The notes under the pieces: model-generated
What the model was told of the DNA's origin: nothing
Database searches by the model: none
Seen by the model: only the letters and a program-made list of their open reading frames with translations
Source: Natribaculum luteum
GTDB taxonomy: Archaea > Halobacteriota > Halobacteria > Halobacteriales > Natrialbaceae
Reading direction: 5' to 3'
Length of the DNA: 64,000 nucleotides
NCBI RefSeq assembly: GCF_023008545.1
Contig: NZ_CP095397.1
Span: 3,089,199-3,153,198, forward strand
Translations under genes and position numbers: made by a program
Part shown: positions 51,554-60,015 of the stretch, piece after piece
Layout of the letters: every line of letters begins with the position of its first letter
Numbering within the stretch: position 1 is the stretch's first letter

Positions 51554-52352
51554 ATCCGGACCAGGTCCGACGCGAGAGCCACGCGGCGACGCGTCGGGGC
51601 AGCAACTTCGAGACGTGATACCGAAACCGGTCGCGCCGTCCCGGCACGACGATTCGCTCGCCGGCCATCAGGCCCTCGTAGCCCGCCTCGGCGACCATCG
51701 CCGGATCCAGCAACTCGCCGCATGCGACCGCAGACCGCTCCATCCCCCCGCGGCGCATGAACGCCGTTTCCGTCTCGCCCGGACAGAGCGCCGTCACCGT
51801 GATCCCGTCGTCTGCCAGTTCGTCGGCGAGCGCGAGCGAGAACGAGAGGACGTACGCCTTCGTCCCACCGTAGACCGCGGCCGTCGGCGTCGGAACGACG
51901 CCCGCGAGCGACGCCGTGTTGAGGACCCGGCCGGAACCGCGCTCGAGCATGTCGTCGACGAAGCGATCGGTCAGCGCCGTGACCGTCTCGACGTTCAGCC
52001 GGATCATCGACCGCTCGTCGCCCCAGTCGGTCTCGCCGAACCGACCGTACACCGGCACGCCGGCGTTGTTGACCAGCGTGTCGACGACGCGCCCCGTCTC
52101 GGCGACCCTCTCCTCGACGCGCGCGACGGCGTCCGACGCCGTCAGGTCGACCGTAATCGACGATACGACGCTCCCGGGTTCGGACGCGAGGTCGGCCTCG
52201 AGCGCCTCGAGTCCCGCGTCGTCGCGGTCGACGGGACAGACGTCGTGGCCATGTCGGGCGAACTGTCGTGTCAGTTCGCGTCCGATTCCACTCGCTGCGC
52301 CCGTCACGAGCGCGATACCGGTTTTTCTCGGCTGCGTCTCGCGTTCGCTCAT
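51543..52352 (-). CDS. Short-chain dehydrogenase/reductase (SDR)
   Basis: 269 residues from ATG of MSERETQPRKTGIALVTGAASGIGRELTRQ. NAD(P) motif TGAASGIG, NNAG at VNNAGVPVYG, catalytic Ser in NTASLAGVVPTPTAAVYGGTKAYVLSFS with the YxxxK as YGGTK. The C-terminus is basic (RRDRFRYHVSKLLPRRVAAWLSRRTW), which may point to membrane association. The substrate is not determined. It converges with the TctA gene. Confidence 0.88.
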   Translation of the reverse strand: MSERETQPRKTGIALVTGAASGIGRELTRQFARHGHDVCPVDRDDAGLEALEADLASEPGSVVSSITVDLTASDAVARVEERVAETGRVVDTLVNNAGVPVYGRFGETDWGDERSMIRLNVETVTALTDRFVDDMLERGSGRVLNTASLAGVVPTPTAAVYGGTKAYVLSFSLALADELADDGITVTALCPGETETAFMRRGGMERSAVACGELLDPAMVAEAGYEGLMAGERIVVPGRRDRFRYHVSKLLPRRVAAWLSRRTWSGSRR

Positions 52353-52400
52353 AGCGGCTCGTCTCGCTCCGAGTGAATATATCGTCGGCTTCGGCGTGGA

Positions 52401-52468
52401 GTGTGTCGCCGCTGGCGACGAGATCTCGCGTGCGATCGGCGTGTGAACCGTGTTGTCCGACAGTATGA
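52401..52468 (+). repeat. Palindromic repeat, copy G (right half only)
   Basis: Matches the right half of copies A and B: TGTCGCC-GCT-GGCGACG, then GTGCGATCGGCGTGTGAACCG and TGTTGTCCGACAGTATGA. It lies 18 bases beyond the stop of the AEC permease gene (minus strand), the only copy not fused to a stop codon. Confidence 0.6.
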
Positions 52469-52486
52469 GGAACCGGTCCGCGACGG

Positions 52487-53440
52487 TCAGAACGGCACGC
52501 CGGCCTGCAACGCGGCGATCAACACTGTGAGCACGACGACGCTCGCCGCTGTCGTCGTGAAGATGGCGGTGCTCAGGTACTCTGGCGCGGATATTCCCTC
52601 GGTTCGAATGTCGCTCGCGTATTCGATCGTCAGTGCCAGGGGAATGACGGCCGTCGGCGTCGCGGACTCGAGGACGAACACCCGCGCGACCGTGGGATCC
52701 TCGAAGGCGAGGACGAGGGCGAGAGCGGTGCCGATCAGGGGTGCGACGGCGAGTTTCAGCACCGACGGCGTCGCGGATCGGGAAACGGCACTCACGTCGG
52801 TGTTGGCGAGCTGGATACCGACGATAAGCAGCATCACCGGGATCGAGGCGTCGCCGACGAGCTGGATCGTCTCCATGATCGACGTCTCGGGCGACGGCAC
52901 GACGCCGAGGGCACGGACCACGACGGCGCCGACGACTGCGTACAGAAGCGGCAGCCGGAAGATCTCGGTGACGGCCGACAGCCCGCCTTCTCCCGTCCCT
53001 CGAGAAGCGACGTAGACGCCGATCGTGTACACCACGACGTTCTGGATCGTGAGATACAACACGGCGGTCGTCCGACCGACCTCCCCGAAGGCGAACTCCG
53101 AGATCGGGATGCCGACGAACCCGGAGTTGGGAAAGGCGGCGGCGAGCATGAGCGCGCTCAGGATGGTTCCCGACTCGCCGACCGCGCGACCGGCGGTCCA
53201 CGCGATCGCCATCATCACGAGGGCGTAACCGACGACGCCGACGGCGAGTTTTCCGATCGCCTCCCCGCCCAGATTCGTGGTGGCGAGGCTGTGAAACGCC
53301 AGTGCAGGGACGAGGACGTAGAGTCCTGCGGTGTTCAGCGGTTCGACGTCGATCTCCGTTTCGCGCCCGAGGACGTATCCGACCACCGCGATGCCGAGAA
53401 TCGGCAACACGGCGTTCGTGAAGGCGGCAGTAAGGGACAT
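52487..53440 (-). CDS. AEC-family (auxin efflux carrier-like) permease
   Basis: 317 residues with ten hydrophobic helices. It begins MSLTAAFTNAVLPILGIAVVGYVLGRETEIDVEPLNTAGLYVLVPALAFHSLATTNLGG, and ILSALMLAAAFPNSGFVGIPISEFAFGE is the conserved middle region (Asn-Gly-x-x-G-x-P motif) of the AEC/PIN-type transporters. Cargo is probably an organic acid or other anion. It is oriented with the SDR gene, separated by 134 nt containing repeat copy G. Confidence 0.85.
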   Translation of the reverse strand: MSLTAAFTNAVLPILGIAVVGYVLGRETEIDVEPLNTAGLYVLVPALAFHSLATTNLGGEAIGKLAVGVVGYALVMMAIAWTAGRAVGESGTILSALMLAAAFPNSGFVGIPISEFAFGEVGRTTAVLYLTIQNVVVYTIGVYVASRGTGEGGLSAVTEIFRLPLLYAVVGAVVVRALGVVPSPETSIMETIQLVGDASIPVMLLIVGIQLANTDVSAVSRSATPSVLKLAVAPLIGTALALVLAFEDPTVARVFVLESATPTAVIPLALTIEYASDIRTEGISAPEYLSTAIFTTTAASVVVLTVLIAALQAGVPF

Positions 53441-53580
53441 CTAGAGTTGTAGTCACCGACGCTCTCGTTCGTCGTCGCTGCGCCCGTTTGGGCCAGCCGC
53501 CGATAAGATTTCGTATCCGATCAATACTCACCTCGCTATATGAAACGCCGACGCACGGCACTGCTCTCGAAAGACAACGG

Positions 53581-53586
53581 TTAAAA
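53581..53586 (+). promoter_or_regulatory. TATA box of the zinc-finger/aEF1B operon
   Basis: TTAAAA at 53581-53586, about 26 nt before the ATG at 53610, predicts a leaderless transcript. Confidence 0.5.
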
Positions 53587-53609
53587 GCGCCCGGGCGGAA
53601 CGTGGGTGT

Positions 53610-53789
53610 ATGAGTACGACGGACGAACGAGGGACGCGTTCCTGTGTCTCCTGTGGGATCAACATCGCGGGGACCAACGCCGCCGCGTTCAAGTGTCCCG
53701 ACTGTGGCGCACAGATCTACCGCTGTGCGAAGTGTCGCAAGCAGAGCAACCTCTACGAGTGCCCCGACTGCGGATTCACCGGACCGTAA
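53610..53789 (+). CDS. HVO_2753-type zinc finger protein
   Basis: 59 residues beginning [21 protein letters not shown]. Four CxxC knuckles (CVSC, CPDC, CAKC, CPDC) form two zinc sites, as in the HVO_2753 family of haloarchaea. It is too short for standard ORF calling. It precedes aEF1B by 3 nt in an apparent operon, a link with translation that is conserved in the group as far as I recall. Biochemical function not established by sequence. Confidence 0.85.
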   Translation: MSTTDERGTRSCVSCGINIAGTNAAAFKCPDCGAQIYRCAKCRKQSNLYECPDCGFTGP

Positions 53790-53792
53790 ACC

Positions 53793-54059
53793 ATGGGAAA
53801 AGTCGCAGCCAAACTCAAAGTAATGCCGAACAGCCCCGAGATCGACCTCGACGCGCTCCAGGAGCGCCTCGAGAGCTCCCTCCCCGAGGGCGCGAAGATC
53901 AACGGCGTCGAGCGCGAGGAAGTCGCGTTCGGGCTGACCGCCCTCTACCCGACCGTCATCGTTCCCGACGACGCCGGCGGCACCGAAACCGTCGAGGAGT
54001 CGTTCTCGGGCGTCGAGGACGTCGAGAGCGTCTCGGTCGAGAACGTCGGCCGCATCTAG
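53793..54059 (+). CDS. ef1b: Elongation factor 1-beta (aEF1B)
   Basis: 88 residues, the compact archaeal form. [86 protein letters not shown] fits the domain with the GLTAL loop and the ending that contacts EF1A. It exchanges GDP for GTP on aEF1A. It is cotranscribed with the zinc finger gene. Confidence 0.93.
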   Translation: MGKVAAKLKVMPNSPEIDLDALQERLESSLPEGAKINGVEREEVAFGLTALYPTVIVPDDAGGTETVEESFSGVEDVESVSVENVGRI

Positions 54060-54106
54060 GCCTCCTCTCTCCTCACCGACCCCGGATTTCCGACGTAGCT
54101 GCTGCT

Positions 54107-54155
54107 CGTACTGACGGACAACGGTCAGTGAAAATCGTTCTGTCCAGTAGTATCA
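54107..54155 (-). repeat. Palindromic stop-codon-linked repeat, copy H (only the terminal arms)
   Basis: On the minus strand TGATACTACTGGACAGAACG runs from 54155, and the other end GACCGTTGTCCGTCAGTACG completes the arms; the middle is deleted. The first TGA is the stop of the RNA ligase partner gene (minus strand). Confidence 0.7.
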
Positions 54156-54827
54156 CTCACCGCCCGTCCGTGACTCGAGGTCGACCGCCTCGAGGTACTG
54201 GGTGAGCAGGTCGGGAAACTCCTTGCCGTAGATGTATCGCAGTCCGAAGTCCTCGGTCCAGGCGATGATTCCCCGATCCTCGGTGACGACGCCGGCCTCG
54301 AGTTCGCGGGCGAGGATCAACAGGTCGAAGTCCTCTCTCGAGTCGAGGACGCCGCTACGGAGCGCGCTGCGGTACTTCTCGCGGAGGTCAGAGATCACTG
54401 CGTCGACTTCCGTTTTGTAGTCGTGTTCGTCGAGCGGTTCGTCCATCGAGGCCTCGGCCCGCCGGACGGCCTCCTCGGAGACGCGCAGGCCGCGGTTGAC
54501 CCGGTCGCTCATCTCGTCGACGAAACTGTAGACGACGTTGGCGGGAATGGTGACGTCGTACCGGTCGGGGTGTTTGCGGATCACCCAGGTGTTGAGTTTC
54601 GCGTAGACCTTGTCGTCGACGTTTCGGTCGTCGAGCATCGTCGTGAGTTCGTCGTGGATCGTCGGCGGCATGTAACACGAGATGCCGAGGTGGAGTCGCG
54701 CCTGCGAGATCAGATCGAGCAGTCGGAGCATCGCCTCCTCGGCCGACTCGTCTTCCCGGCGGATCTCCTCGGTGAGAAACAGCGAGGTGTCGAGCACGAA
54801 TCGCTGTTTGAACGGGGAACTGGACAT
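54153..54827 (-). CDS. RNA ligase partner protein (PIN-like domain)
   Basis: 224 residues. Begins [55 protein letters not shown]. The VLDTSLFL is a PIN-type first Asp; [20 protein letters not shown] has the later Asp. This fits the archaeal RNA ligase partner family, a PINc nuclease-like protein found beside Rnl3-type RNA ligases. It is divergent from the ligase, with about 85 nt between the starts. Its TGA stop coincides with repeat copy H. Confidence 0.88.
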   Translation of the reverse strand: MSSSPFKQRFVLDTSLFLTEEIRREDESAEEAMLRLLDLISQARLHLGISCYMPPTIHDELTTMLDDRNVDDKVYAKLNTWVIRKHPDRYDVTIPANVVYSFVDEMSDRVNRGLRVSEEAVRRAEASMDEPLDEHDYKTEVDAVISDLREKYRSALRSGVLDSREDFDLLILARELEAGVVTEDRGIIAWTEDFGLRYIYGKEFPDLLTQYLEAVDLESRTGGE

Positions 54828-54912
54828 AGTGAACGTTCGTCACGGAACGACAAAGGTATACTGTCGCCGACCTCGCCCGACGATTCTTATCCCGACGCGG
54901 TGTACGTAGCCC

Positions 54913-56028
54913 GTGACCGTAGACTATCACGAGCTGCTCGGGATGGGAGTGGAGGCGTTCGAGCAGCTCGAGGACAACCTCAAATCCCGGTCCTACGAGG
55001 GACGCGAGTACCGTCACGTCCCGGACTATCGGCGCGGCGTCGAGAAGGGAACCGTCCTTATCGCGGGGACGGTCGTCCGGGGCTTTCCCAAGATTTCGCG
55101 GACGCTCGTCCTCTCGGAGGGCGTCCCGCGACAGTTCGAGGACCGCGTCGTCCTCGAGGAGAAGCTCAACGGCTACAACGTTCGCGTCGCCCGGATCGAC
55201 GGCGACGTGCTGGCGTTTACGCGAAGCGGCATCGTCTGTCCGTTCACGACGCGGATCCTCGAGCGACTGGTCGACCTCGAGCCGATCTTCGAGGCCCACC
55301 CCGAGGCGATGGTCTGTGGCGAGATGATCGGCCCGGAGAATCCCTACACTGCCCACGACTACCCCGAGGTCGACTCGCTCGCGTTTCGGGCGTTCGACTG
55401 GCGCGACCGGGAATCCGGCGAACCGCTCCCCGTCGCCGAGCGCCGCGAGCGTTACGACGCCTTCGACGTTCCTCAGACTCGCCTGTTCGGCACCTTCGAC
55501 GTCGACGACGCATCCGAGGAGGCACGTCGGGTCGTTCGGGACCTAGACGCCGACGATCGCGAGGGCGTCGTGATGAAGTCGCCCGACGGCACGACTCAGC
55601 TGAAGTATACGACCGCCGCCGCGAACCAGGGCGACCTCGAGTTCGCGTTCTCGCTGCCGTTCGACTACGGGCAGGCGTTCATGTTCCGGCGACTCATCCG
55701 CGAGGCGTTCCAGTCCGTCGAGTGGAACGAGTCAGAAGACGACCGACGCGACCGGGCCCACGACCTGGGCGAGGCCATCCTGCTGTCGATGACCGACACG
55801 ATAGAGACCGTCGCCGACGACCAGGCGGTCGGCGAACGCCACACCGTCCGGGCCGACCCGGCGACCGTCGACGCGTTGCTCGCACACCTCCGCGATCAGG
55901 GGTTGACCCTCGAGATCGAAGACGACAGCCGCGAGGACGGCGACCGCGTCGTCACCTTCCTCAAGCGCGTTCAGTCGACCAACGACAAGACGAAGTCCTA
56001 CCTCGACGGCCACATCGTCCAGGAGTGA
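54913..56028 (+). CDS. ATP-dependent RNA ligase (Rnl3 family)
   Basis: 371 residues from GTG. The nucleotidyl-Lys motif I is LEEKLNGYNVR (Lys84) with KxNG; motif III AFTRSGIVCPF and EAMVCGEMIGPENPY follow; motif V is EGVVMKSPDG with TQLKYT. The C-terminal dimerisation domain (residues 240-370) is that of the archaeal Rnl3 ligases, which join 5'-phosphate and 3'-OH RNA ends, including circularisation. The partner gene is divergent upstream. Confidence 0.9.
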   Translation: MTVDYHELLGMGVEAFEQLEDNLKSRSYEGREYRHVPDYRRGVEKGTVLIAGTVVRGFPKISRTLVLSEGVPRQFEDRVVLEEKLNGYNVRVARIDGDVLAFTRSGIVCPFTTRILERLVDLEPIFEAHPEAMVCGEMIGPENPYTAHDYPEVDSLAFRAFDWRDRESGEPLPVAERRERYDAFDVPQTRLFGTFDVDDASEEARRVVRDLDADDREGVVMKSPDGTTQLKYTTAAANQGDLEFAFSLPFDYGQAFMFRRLIREAFQSVEWNESEDDRRDRAHDLGEAILLSMTDTIETVADDQAVGERHTVRADPATVDALLAHLRDQGLTLEIEDDSREDGDRVVTFLKRVQSTNDKTKSYLDGHIVQE

Positions 56029-56091
56029 TCCCGATGTCGCGGCTGGCCGACCGGGTGTCGAAGAACGCGTTTTCGACCGAACGTCGATAAA

Positions 56092-56289
56092 CTACGTCGA
56101 GTTGCAGGTCTCCTGTCGACTGTATTCCGCTGTGAGTGCTGCGAAGACTGCAGCGAGTATAGCCAACATGGTGGGCTCTAGACCAAACAGCGGGATGCCT
56201 GCAAGCGCGAGGACGACGAACGTCACCGCGAGCGCCCACAACAGGATGTACTGCGGCCGCTGGTTCTGGAGGTGGTCCCGGAGCGTCAT
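56092..56289 (-). CDS. Small two-helix membrane protein
   Basis: 65 residues from ATG of MTLRDHLQNQRPQYILLWALAVTFVVLALAGIPLFG; two hydrophobic helices (about 13-31, 36-55) and a polar tail with Ser/Glu and a Cys near the end. An upstream ATG (56316) would add nine residues. The length and composition are like many unknown haloarchaeal small membrane proteins. No function assigned. Confidence 0.55.
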   Translation of the reverse strand: MTLRDHLQNQRPQYILLWALAVTFVVLALAGIPLFGLEPTMLAILAAVFAALTAEYSRQETCNST

Positions 56290-56459
56290 GGACGCCTCTA
56301 CGAACCACGTTAACATAGTACTTGATGGTCCGTCGATTCGTGAACGGTTCGGATACCGTACACGCAGGCGGTGCGTCGAGGAGATGGGACCGATCTGTCC
56401 CCACCCATTCGACGGCCTGTCCCACCCCTTCGACGGCAGCGGACCGTTCCCGCGTGCGG

Positions 56460-57620
56460 CTACGACAGTGCGGCCTCGATCGCGCCCTCGAGGTCCGCGA
56501 TCAGGTCGTCGACGTGCTCGATGCCGACGCTGACTCGGACGAGGCCGTCGGTGAGGCCAGCGTCGAGTCGTTCTTCCCGGGGAATCGCGGCGTGGGTCAT
56601 CGGCGCAGGCTGTTCGATCAGGCTCTCGACACCGCCCAGGCTCTCGGCGAGGGTGAAGACGCCCGTACTCGAGACCATCTCGCTCGTCTCCTCGAGCGTG
56701 GCGTCGAGTTCGAAACTCAGCATGCCGCCGAAGTCGTCCATCTGCCGGCGAGCGATCTCGTGGCCGGGGTGAGAGTCGAGGCCGGGGTAGTAGACGCGGG
56801 AGACGTCCGGGTGGTCGTCGAGCCACTCGGCGATGGTACGGGCGTTCTCGCAGTGGCGGTCCATGCGGACGGGCAGGGTCTTGGTCCCCCGGAGGACGAG
56901 AAAGCAGTCGAACGGGCCGGGCGTCGCGCCGACCGCGTTCTGGTAGAAGCCAAAACGTTCGTCGAGGTCGGGGTCGTTCGTCAGGAGCGCGCCGCCGATC
57001 ACGTCCGAGTGACCGCCGAGGTACTTCGTCAGCGAGTGGGAGACGACGTCCGCTCCCAGCTCGAGCGGGCGCTGGAGGTACGGCGTCGCGAAGGTGTTGT
57101 CGATGGCACAGATGGCGTCGTGGTCGTGGGCGATCTCGGCTGCTCTCTCGACGTCGACGATCGACATGAGGGGGTTGGTGGGCGTCTCGAGCCAGAGCAA
57201 CTCCGTCTCCGGGCGAAACGCCGCCTCGATCGCCTCGAGGTCGGTCATGTCGACGAAAGAAAAGTCGAGGTCGTAGTCCTCGTAGACCTGGGTGAAGAGG
57301 CGGTGGGTGCCGCCGTAGACGTCGTTACCGGTGACGACGTGGTCGCCAGCCTCGAGTACGTTGAGTACAGTGTTGATCGATCCCATCCCGCTCGCGAAAC
57401 AGCGGCCGTAGTCAGCCCCCTCGAGGCTGGCGAGATTCGCCTCGAGGTCGGTCCGCGTCGGGTTGCCGGTGCGGGAGTACTCGTAGCCGCGGTGGTCGCC
57501 GGGGGCGTCCTGTTCGTACGTCGAGTTGGCGTAGATGGGCGTCATCAGCGCGCCCGTCTCCTCGTCGGGTTCCTGGCCGGCGTGGATCGAGCGGGTTTCG
57601 ATCCGGTACTGGTCGTCCAT
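56460..57620 (-). CDS. Cystathionine gamma-synthase / gamma-lyase family PLP enzyme
   Basis: 386 residues from ATG of MDDQYRIETRSIHAGQEPDEETGALMTPIYANSTY. The PLP lysine is in VVSHSLTKYLGGHSDVIGG; GMGSINTVLNVLEAGDHVV, PTNPLMSIVDVERAAEIAH and NTFATPYLQRPLELGAD are the other cofactor contacts of the Cys/Met metabolism family. It either joins O-succinyl/acetyl-homoserine with cysteine (synthase) or cleaves cystathionine (lyase). In this window a MetE-type methionine synthase also occurs (61860), supporting a methionine-cysteine role. Confidence 0.9.
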   Translation of the reverse strand: MDDQYRIETRSIHAGQEPDEETGALMTPIYANSTYEQDAPGDHRGYEYSRTGNPTRTDLEANLASLEGADYGRCFASGMGSINTVLNVLEAGDHVVTGNDVYGGTHRLFTQVYEDYDLDFSFVDMTDLEAIEAAFRPETELLWLETPTNPLMSIVDVERAAEIAHDHDAICAIDNTFATPYLQRPLELGADVVSHSLTKYLGGHSDVIGGALLTNDPDLDERFGFYQNAVGATPGPFDCFLVLRGTKTLPVRMDRHCENARTIAEWLDDHPDVSRVYYPGLDSHPGHEIARRQMDDFGGMLSFELDATLEETSEMVSSTGVFTLAESLGGVESLIEQPAPMTHAAIPREERLDAGLTDGLVRVSVGIEHVDDLIADLEGAIEAALS

Positions 57621-57711
57621 ACCCGTGGTGACAGCATGGAGGGAGGTTATACTGTCGGGTACGTTCGACTGGTGGTCCCGACGGAGATGAGAACGGCCGT
57701 AGAACGTGCGT

Positions 57712-57717
57712 TTTATA
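57712..57717 (+). promoter_or_regulatory. TATA box of the L21e operon
   Basis: TTTATA at 57712-57717, about 33 nt before the L21e ATG, at slightly longer spacing than for the leaderless genes. Confidence 0.5.
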
Positions 57718-57747
57718 ACCGTCACCGGACAAGAGGGCCGTACGACT

Positions 57748-58038
57748 ATGCCGAACTCTAATGGGCCTCGCCAGGGAACCCGGAACAAACTCGCGAACAA
57801 ACCTCGAGAGCGCGGTACGTCGCCGCCACAGCGGGCGATCCAGGACTACGAGGAGGGCCAGAAGGTCCACCTCAAGATCGACCCGAGCGTCTCGGACGGC
57901 CGCTACCACCCCCGCTTCGACGGCCAGACCGGTGAGGTCGTCGGAAAACAGGGGAGCGCGTTCAAGGTCAAGGTCAACGACGGCGGCAAGGAGAAGACGC
58001 TGATCGTGACCGCGGCCCACCTGCGCGCTCAGGAATGA
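57748..58038 (+). CDS. rpl21e: 50S ribosomal protein L21e
   Basis: 96 residues from ATG of [51 protein letters not shown], the usual basic L21e start; [36 protein letters not shown] is the SH3-like part. It starts the conserved archaeal string L21e-rpoF-DUF655-rsmA and overlaps rpoF by 4 bases. Confidence 0.96.
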   Translation: MPNSNGPRQGTRNKLANKPRERGTSPPQRAIQDYEEGQKVHLKIDPSVSDGRYHPRFDGQTGEVVGKQGSAFKVKVNDGGKEKTLIVTAAHLRAQE

Positions 58039-58391
58039 CGATCTTCAAAGAGATCGTCGACGAGGAGTTCCTGACGGTCTCGGAAACGAAGGAACTGCTC
58101 GCCGACATCGAGACCGAACGCGCACTCGACGAGGACCGCGAACTGCGGTACGAACTCGCGCGGGCGATCGAACACGTCAATCGATTCGCCCTCTTAGAGC
58201 CCGAGGAAGCCGATCAGCTCGTCGAGGAGCTGCAGGGACTCGAGAAGGTCGACGAACCGACCGCCTACAAGATCACGAACCTGCTCCCGCAGGATAGAGA
58301 CGAACTGCGCGCGGTCTACGCACAGGAGCGGTACTCGCTGTCAGGTGACGAACTGGACGAGATACTCGACATCGTCGCCCGCTACGCCTGA
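58035..58391 (+). CDS. rpoF: DNA-directed RNA polymerase subunit F (Rpb4)
   Basis: 118 residues: [48 protein letters not shown] and [36 protein letters not shown] are the two halves of archaeal Rpb4, with an HRDC-like end. With subunit E (Rpb7) it makes the polymerase stalk that aids melting and binds RNA. It overlaps L21e by 4 bases (ATGA). Confidence 0.95.
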   Translation: MTIFKEIVDEEFLTVSETKELLADIETERALDEDRELRYELARAIEHVNRFALLEPEEADQLVEELQGLEKVDEPTAYKITNLLPQDRDELRAVYAQERYSLSGDELDEILDIVARYA

Positions 58392-58405
58392 GACTGGGCA
58401 GACTA

Positions 58406-58411
58406 TTTAAG
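58406..58411 (+). promoter_or_regulatory. TATA box of the DUF655 gene
   Basis: TTTAAG at 58406-58411 about 28 nt before the ATG at 58437, so DUF655 can be transcribed separately from L21e-rpoF. Confidence 0.5.
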
Positions 58412-58436
58412 TACACGGTCGCCGTATTCAGGATCA

Positions 58437-59024
58437 ATGACTGAATCCGACAGCGGGACGGACGAACGCCGCGCGGTCGTGCTGGATTACCTGGCCCATG
58501 GTCTGTCGGACGACGGACGGCCCCAGTACCAGAAGTCGCCAGCAGGATACGCGATGGACGTCGACGACTTCACGCTCTACCAGATGGCGTTCGACGAGGA
58601 CAAACGGCTCACCATCGGGACGCGCGTCGTCGTCGAACCCGAGTCAGAACGGGAGGTCGTCTCCGACTGCCGGGAAGTCGAGTACGACGACCTCTCTTCC
58701 GGTGCACAGTCGGAACTCGAGTACGTGGTTCACGATCTGGTCGAGGAGGAAGAAGACCGGTTCATCGACTTCTACAACGAGGCCCAGCCGATCACGCTCC
58801 GGCTCCACCAGCTGAATCTCCTTCCGGGGATCGGCAAGAAGCTGCGAAACGGCATCCTCGAGGAACGAAAGCGCAAGCCCTTCGAGAGCTTCGACGAGCT
58901 AGAGGAGCGCGTCTCCGGGCTGCACGATCCCGCCGAGGTGCTCGTCGAGCGCATCCTCGAGGAGTTGCGCGAGGAGGACCTGAAGTACAAGACCTTCGTC
59001 GGACGACGCGAGCAAGAACAGTAG
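58437..59024 (+). CDS. DUF655 RNA-binding-like protein
   Basis: 195 residues. N-terminal beta part with AVVLDYLAHGLSDDGRPQYQKSPAGYAMDVDDFTLYQMAF; C-terminal helix-hairpin-helix LHQLNLLPGIGKKLRNGILEERKRKPFESFDELEERVSGLHDP. DUF655 is found in archaea next to rsmA and rpoF and is thought to act with nucleic acid, although its function is unknown. The TATA box upstream indicates its own promoter in addition to read-through. Confidence 0.9.
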   Translation: MTESDSGTDERRAVVLDYLAHGLSDDGRPQYQKSPAGYAMDVDDFTLYQMAFDEDKRLTIGTRVVVEPESEREVVSDCREVEYDDLSSGAQSELEYVVHDLVEEEEDRFIDFYNEAQPITLRLHQLNLLPGIGKKLRNGILEERKRKPFESFDELEERVSGLHDPAEVLVERILEELREEDLKYKTFVGRREQEQ

Positions 59025-59094
59025 CCATCGTCGCGCGCGCTCGAGCGACTACGAGACGGTGCGTTTACACCGTCCGACTGCTTACTCGCGCTCG

Positions 59095-59937
59095 ATGAGA
59101 GACCCAGACGGGCTACTCGCCCGTGCCGGCGTCCGTGGTGATCCGGCGCGCGACCAGCACTTTCTCGTCGACGATCGCGTGCTCGATCGCCTCCCGACGT
59201 ATCTGGAGGAGGTCGACGCCGACACGTCTCACGTACTCGAGATCGGTGGTGGAACGGGCGCGCTGACCGACCGGCTGCTCGCGATTGCCGACGAGGTGAC
59301 GGTCGTCGAACGCGACCGCGACCTCGCGGCGTTTCTGCGCGAGGAGTTCGCCGACGAGATCACAGCCGGTGAGTTGACCGTGATCGAGGGCGACGCCCTC
59401 GAGGTCGACCTTCCCGACTTTTCGGCGTCGGTCTCGAACCTGCCCTACGGCGTCTCGAGCGAGATCACGTTCCGACTGCTCCCGAAAAAGCGACCACTCG
59501 TATTGATGTTTCAACAGGAGTTCGCAGAGCGGATGGTCGCCGAACCAGGAACCGCGGAGTACGGTCGACTGTCGGTTTCGACCCAGCACTACGCGGCCGC
59601 CGAGATCGTCGAGTCGATCCCGAAGGAGGCGTTCTCGCCGCCGCCTGCCGTCCGGAGCGCGGTGGTCCGGCTACTCCCACGCGACCCGGAGTACGAGGTC
59701 GACGACGAGGCGTTTTTCCTGCGGTTCGTCAAGGCGTGTTTCACCCAGCGCCGGAAGACGATGCGAAACGCGATCCGGAACACGGCACACATTTCCGGAC
59801 TCGACGAGCCGGACGCCGTCGTCGAGGCGGCAGACGAGGAGTTGCTTCGTAAACGGGCAGACGCAGTGACGCCGGCCGAGTTCGCCGAACTCGCCGCACT
59901 CGCCGCTGCGGTCGGGCAGGGTGACGACGATGCCTGA
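59095..59937 (+). CDS. rsmA: 16S rRNA dimethyladenosine transferase RsmA (KsgA/Dim1)
   Basis: 280 residues from ATG of MRDPDGLLARAGVRGDPARDQHFLVDD. QHFLVDDRVLDRLPTYLEEVDADTSHVLEIGGGTGALTDRLLA is the SAM-binding part; SVSNLPYGVSSEITFRLLP contains NLPY, the adenine-binding catalytic motif IV. It dimethylates the two adjacent adenosines at the 3' end of 16S rRNA. It follows DUF655 in the conserved archaeal order. Confidence 0.95.
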   Translation: MRDPDGLLARAGVRGDPARDQHFLVDDRVLDRLPTYLEEVDADTSHVLEIGGGTGALTDRLLAIADEVTVVERDRDLAAFLREEFADEITAGELTVIEGDALEVDLPDFSASVSNLPYGVSSEITFRLLPKKRPLVLMFQQEFAERMVAEPGTAEYGRLSVSTQHYAAAEIVESIPKEAFSPPPAVRSAVVRLLPRDPEYEVDDEAFFLRFVKACFTQRRKTMRNAIRNTAHISGLDEPDAVVEAADEELLRKRADAVTPAEFAELAALAAAVGQGDDDA

Positions 59938-60015
59938 CCCGGCGAGTCGCCTGCCGACGACCGGGAGGACCGCCGGCGACACCGTCTGCAGATCCGCGAA
60001 CCGACGGTGATCCCG

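Noticed and set aside
56034..56090. 18-codon frame after the RNA ligase (MSRLADRVSKNAFSTERR)
   Set aside because: Too short, no family resemblance and no promoter; position alone does not support a gene.
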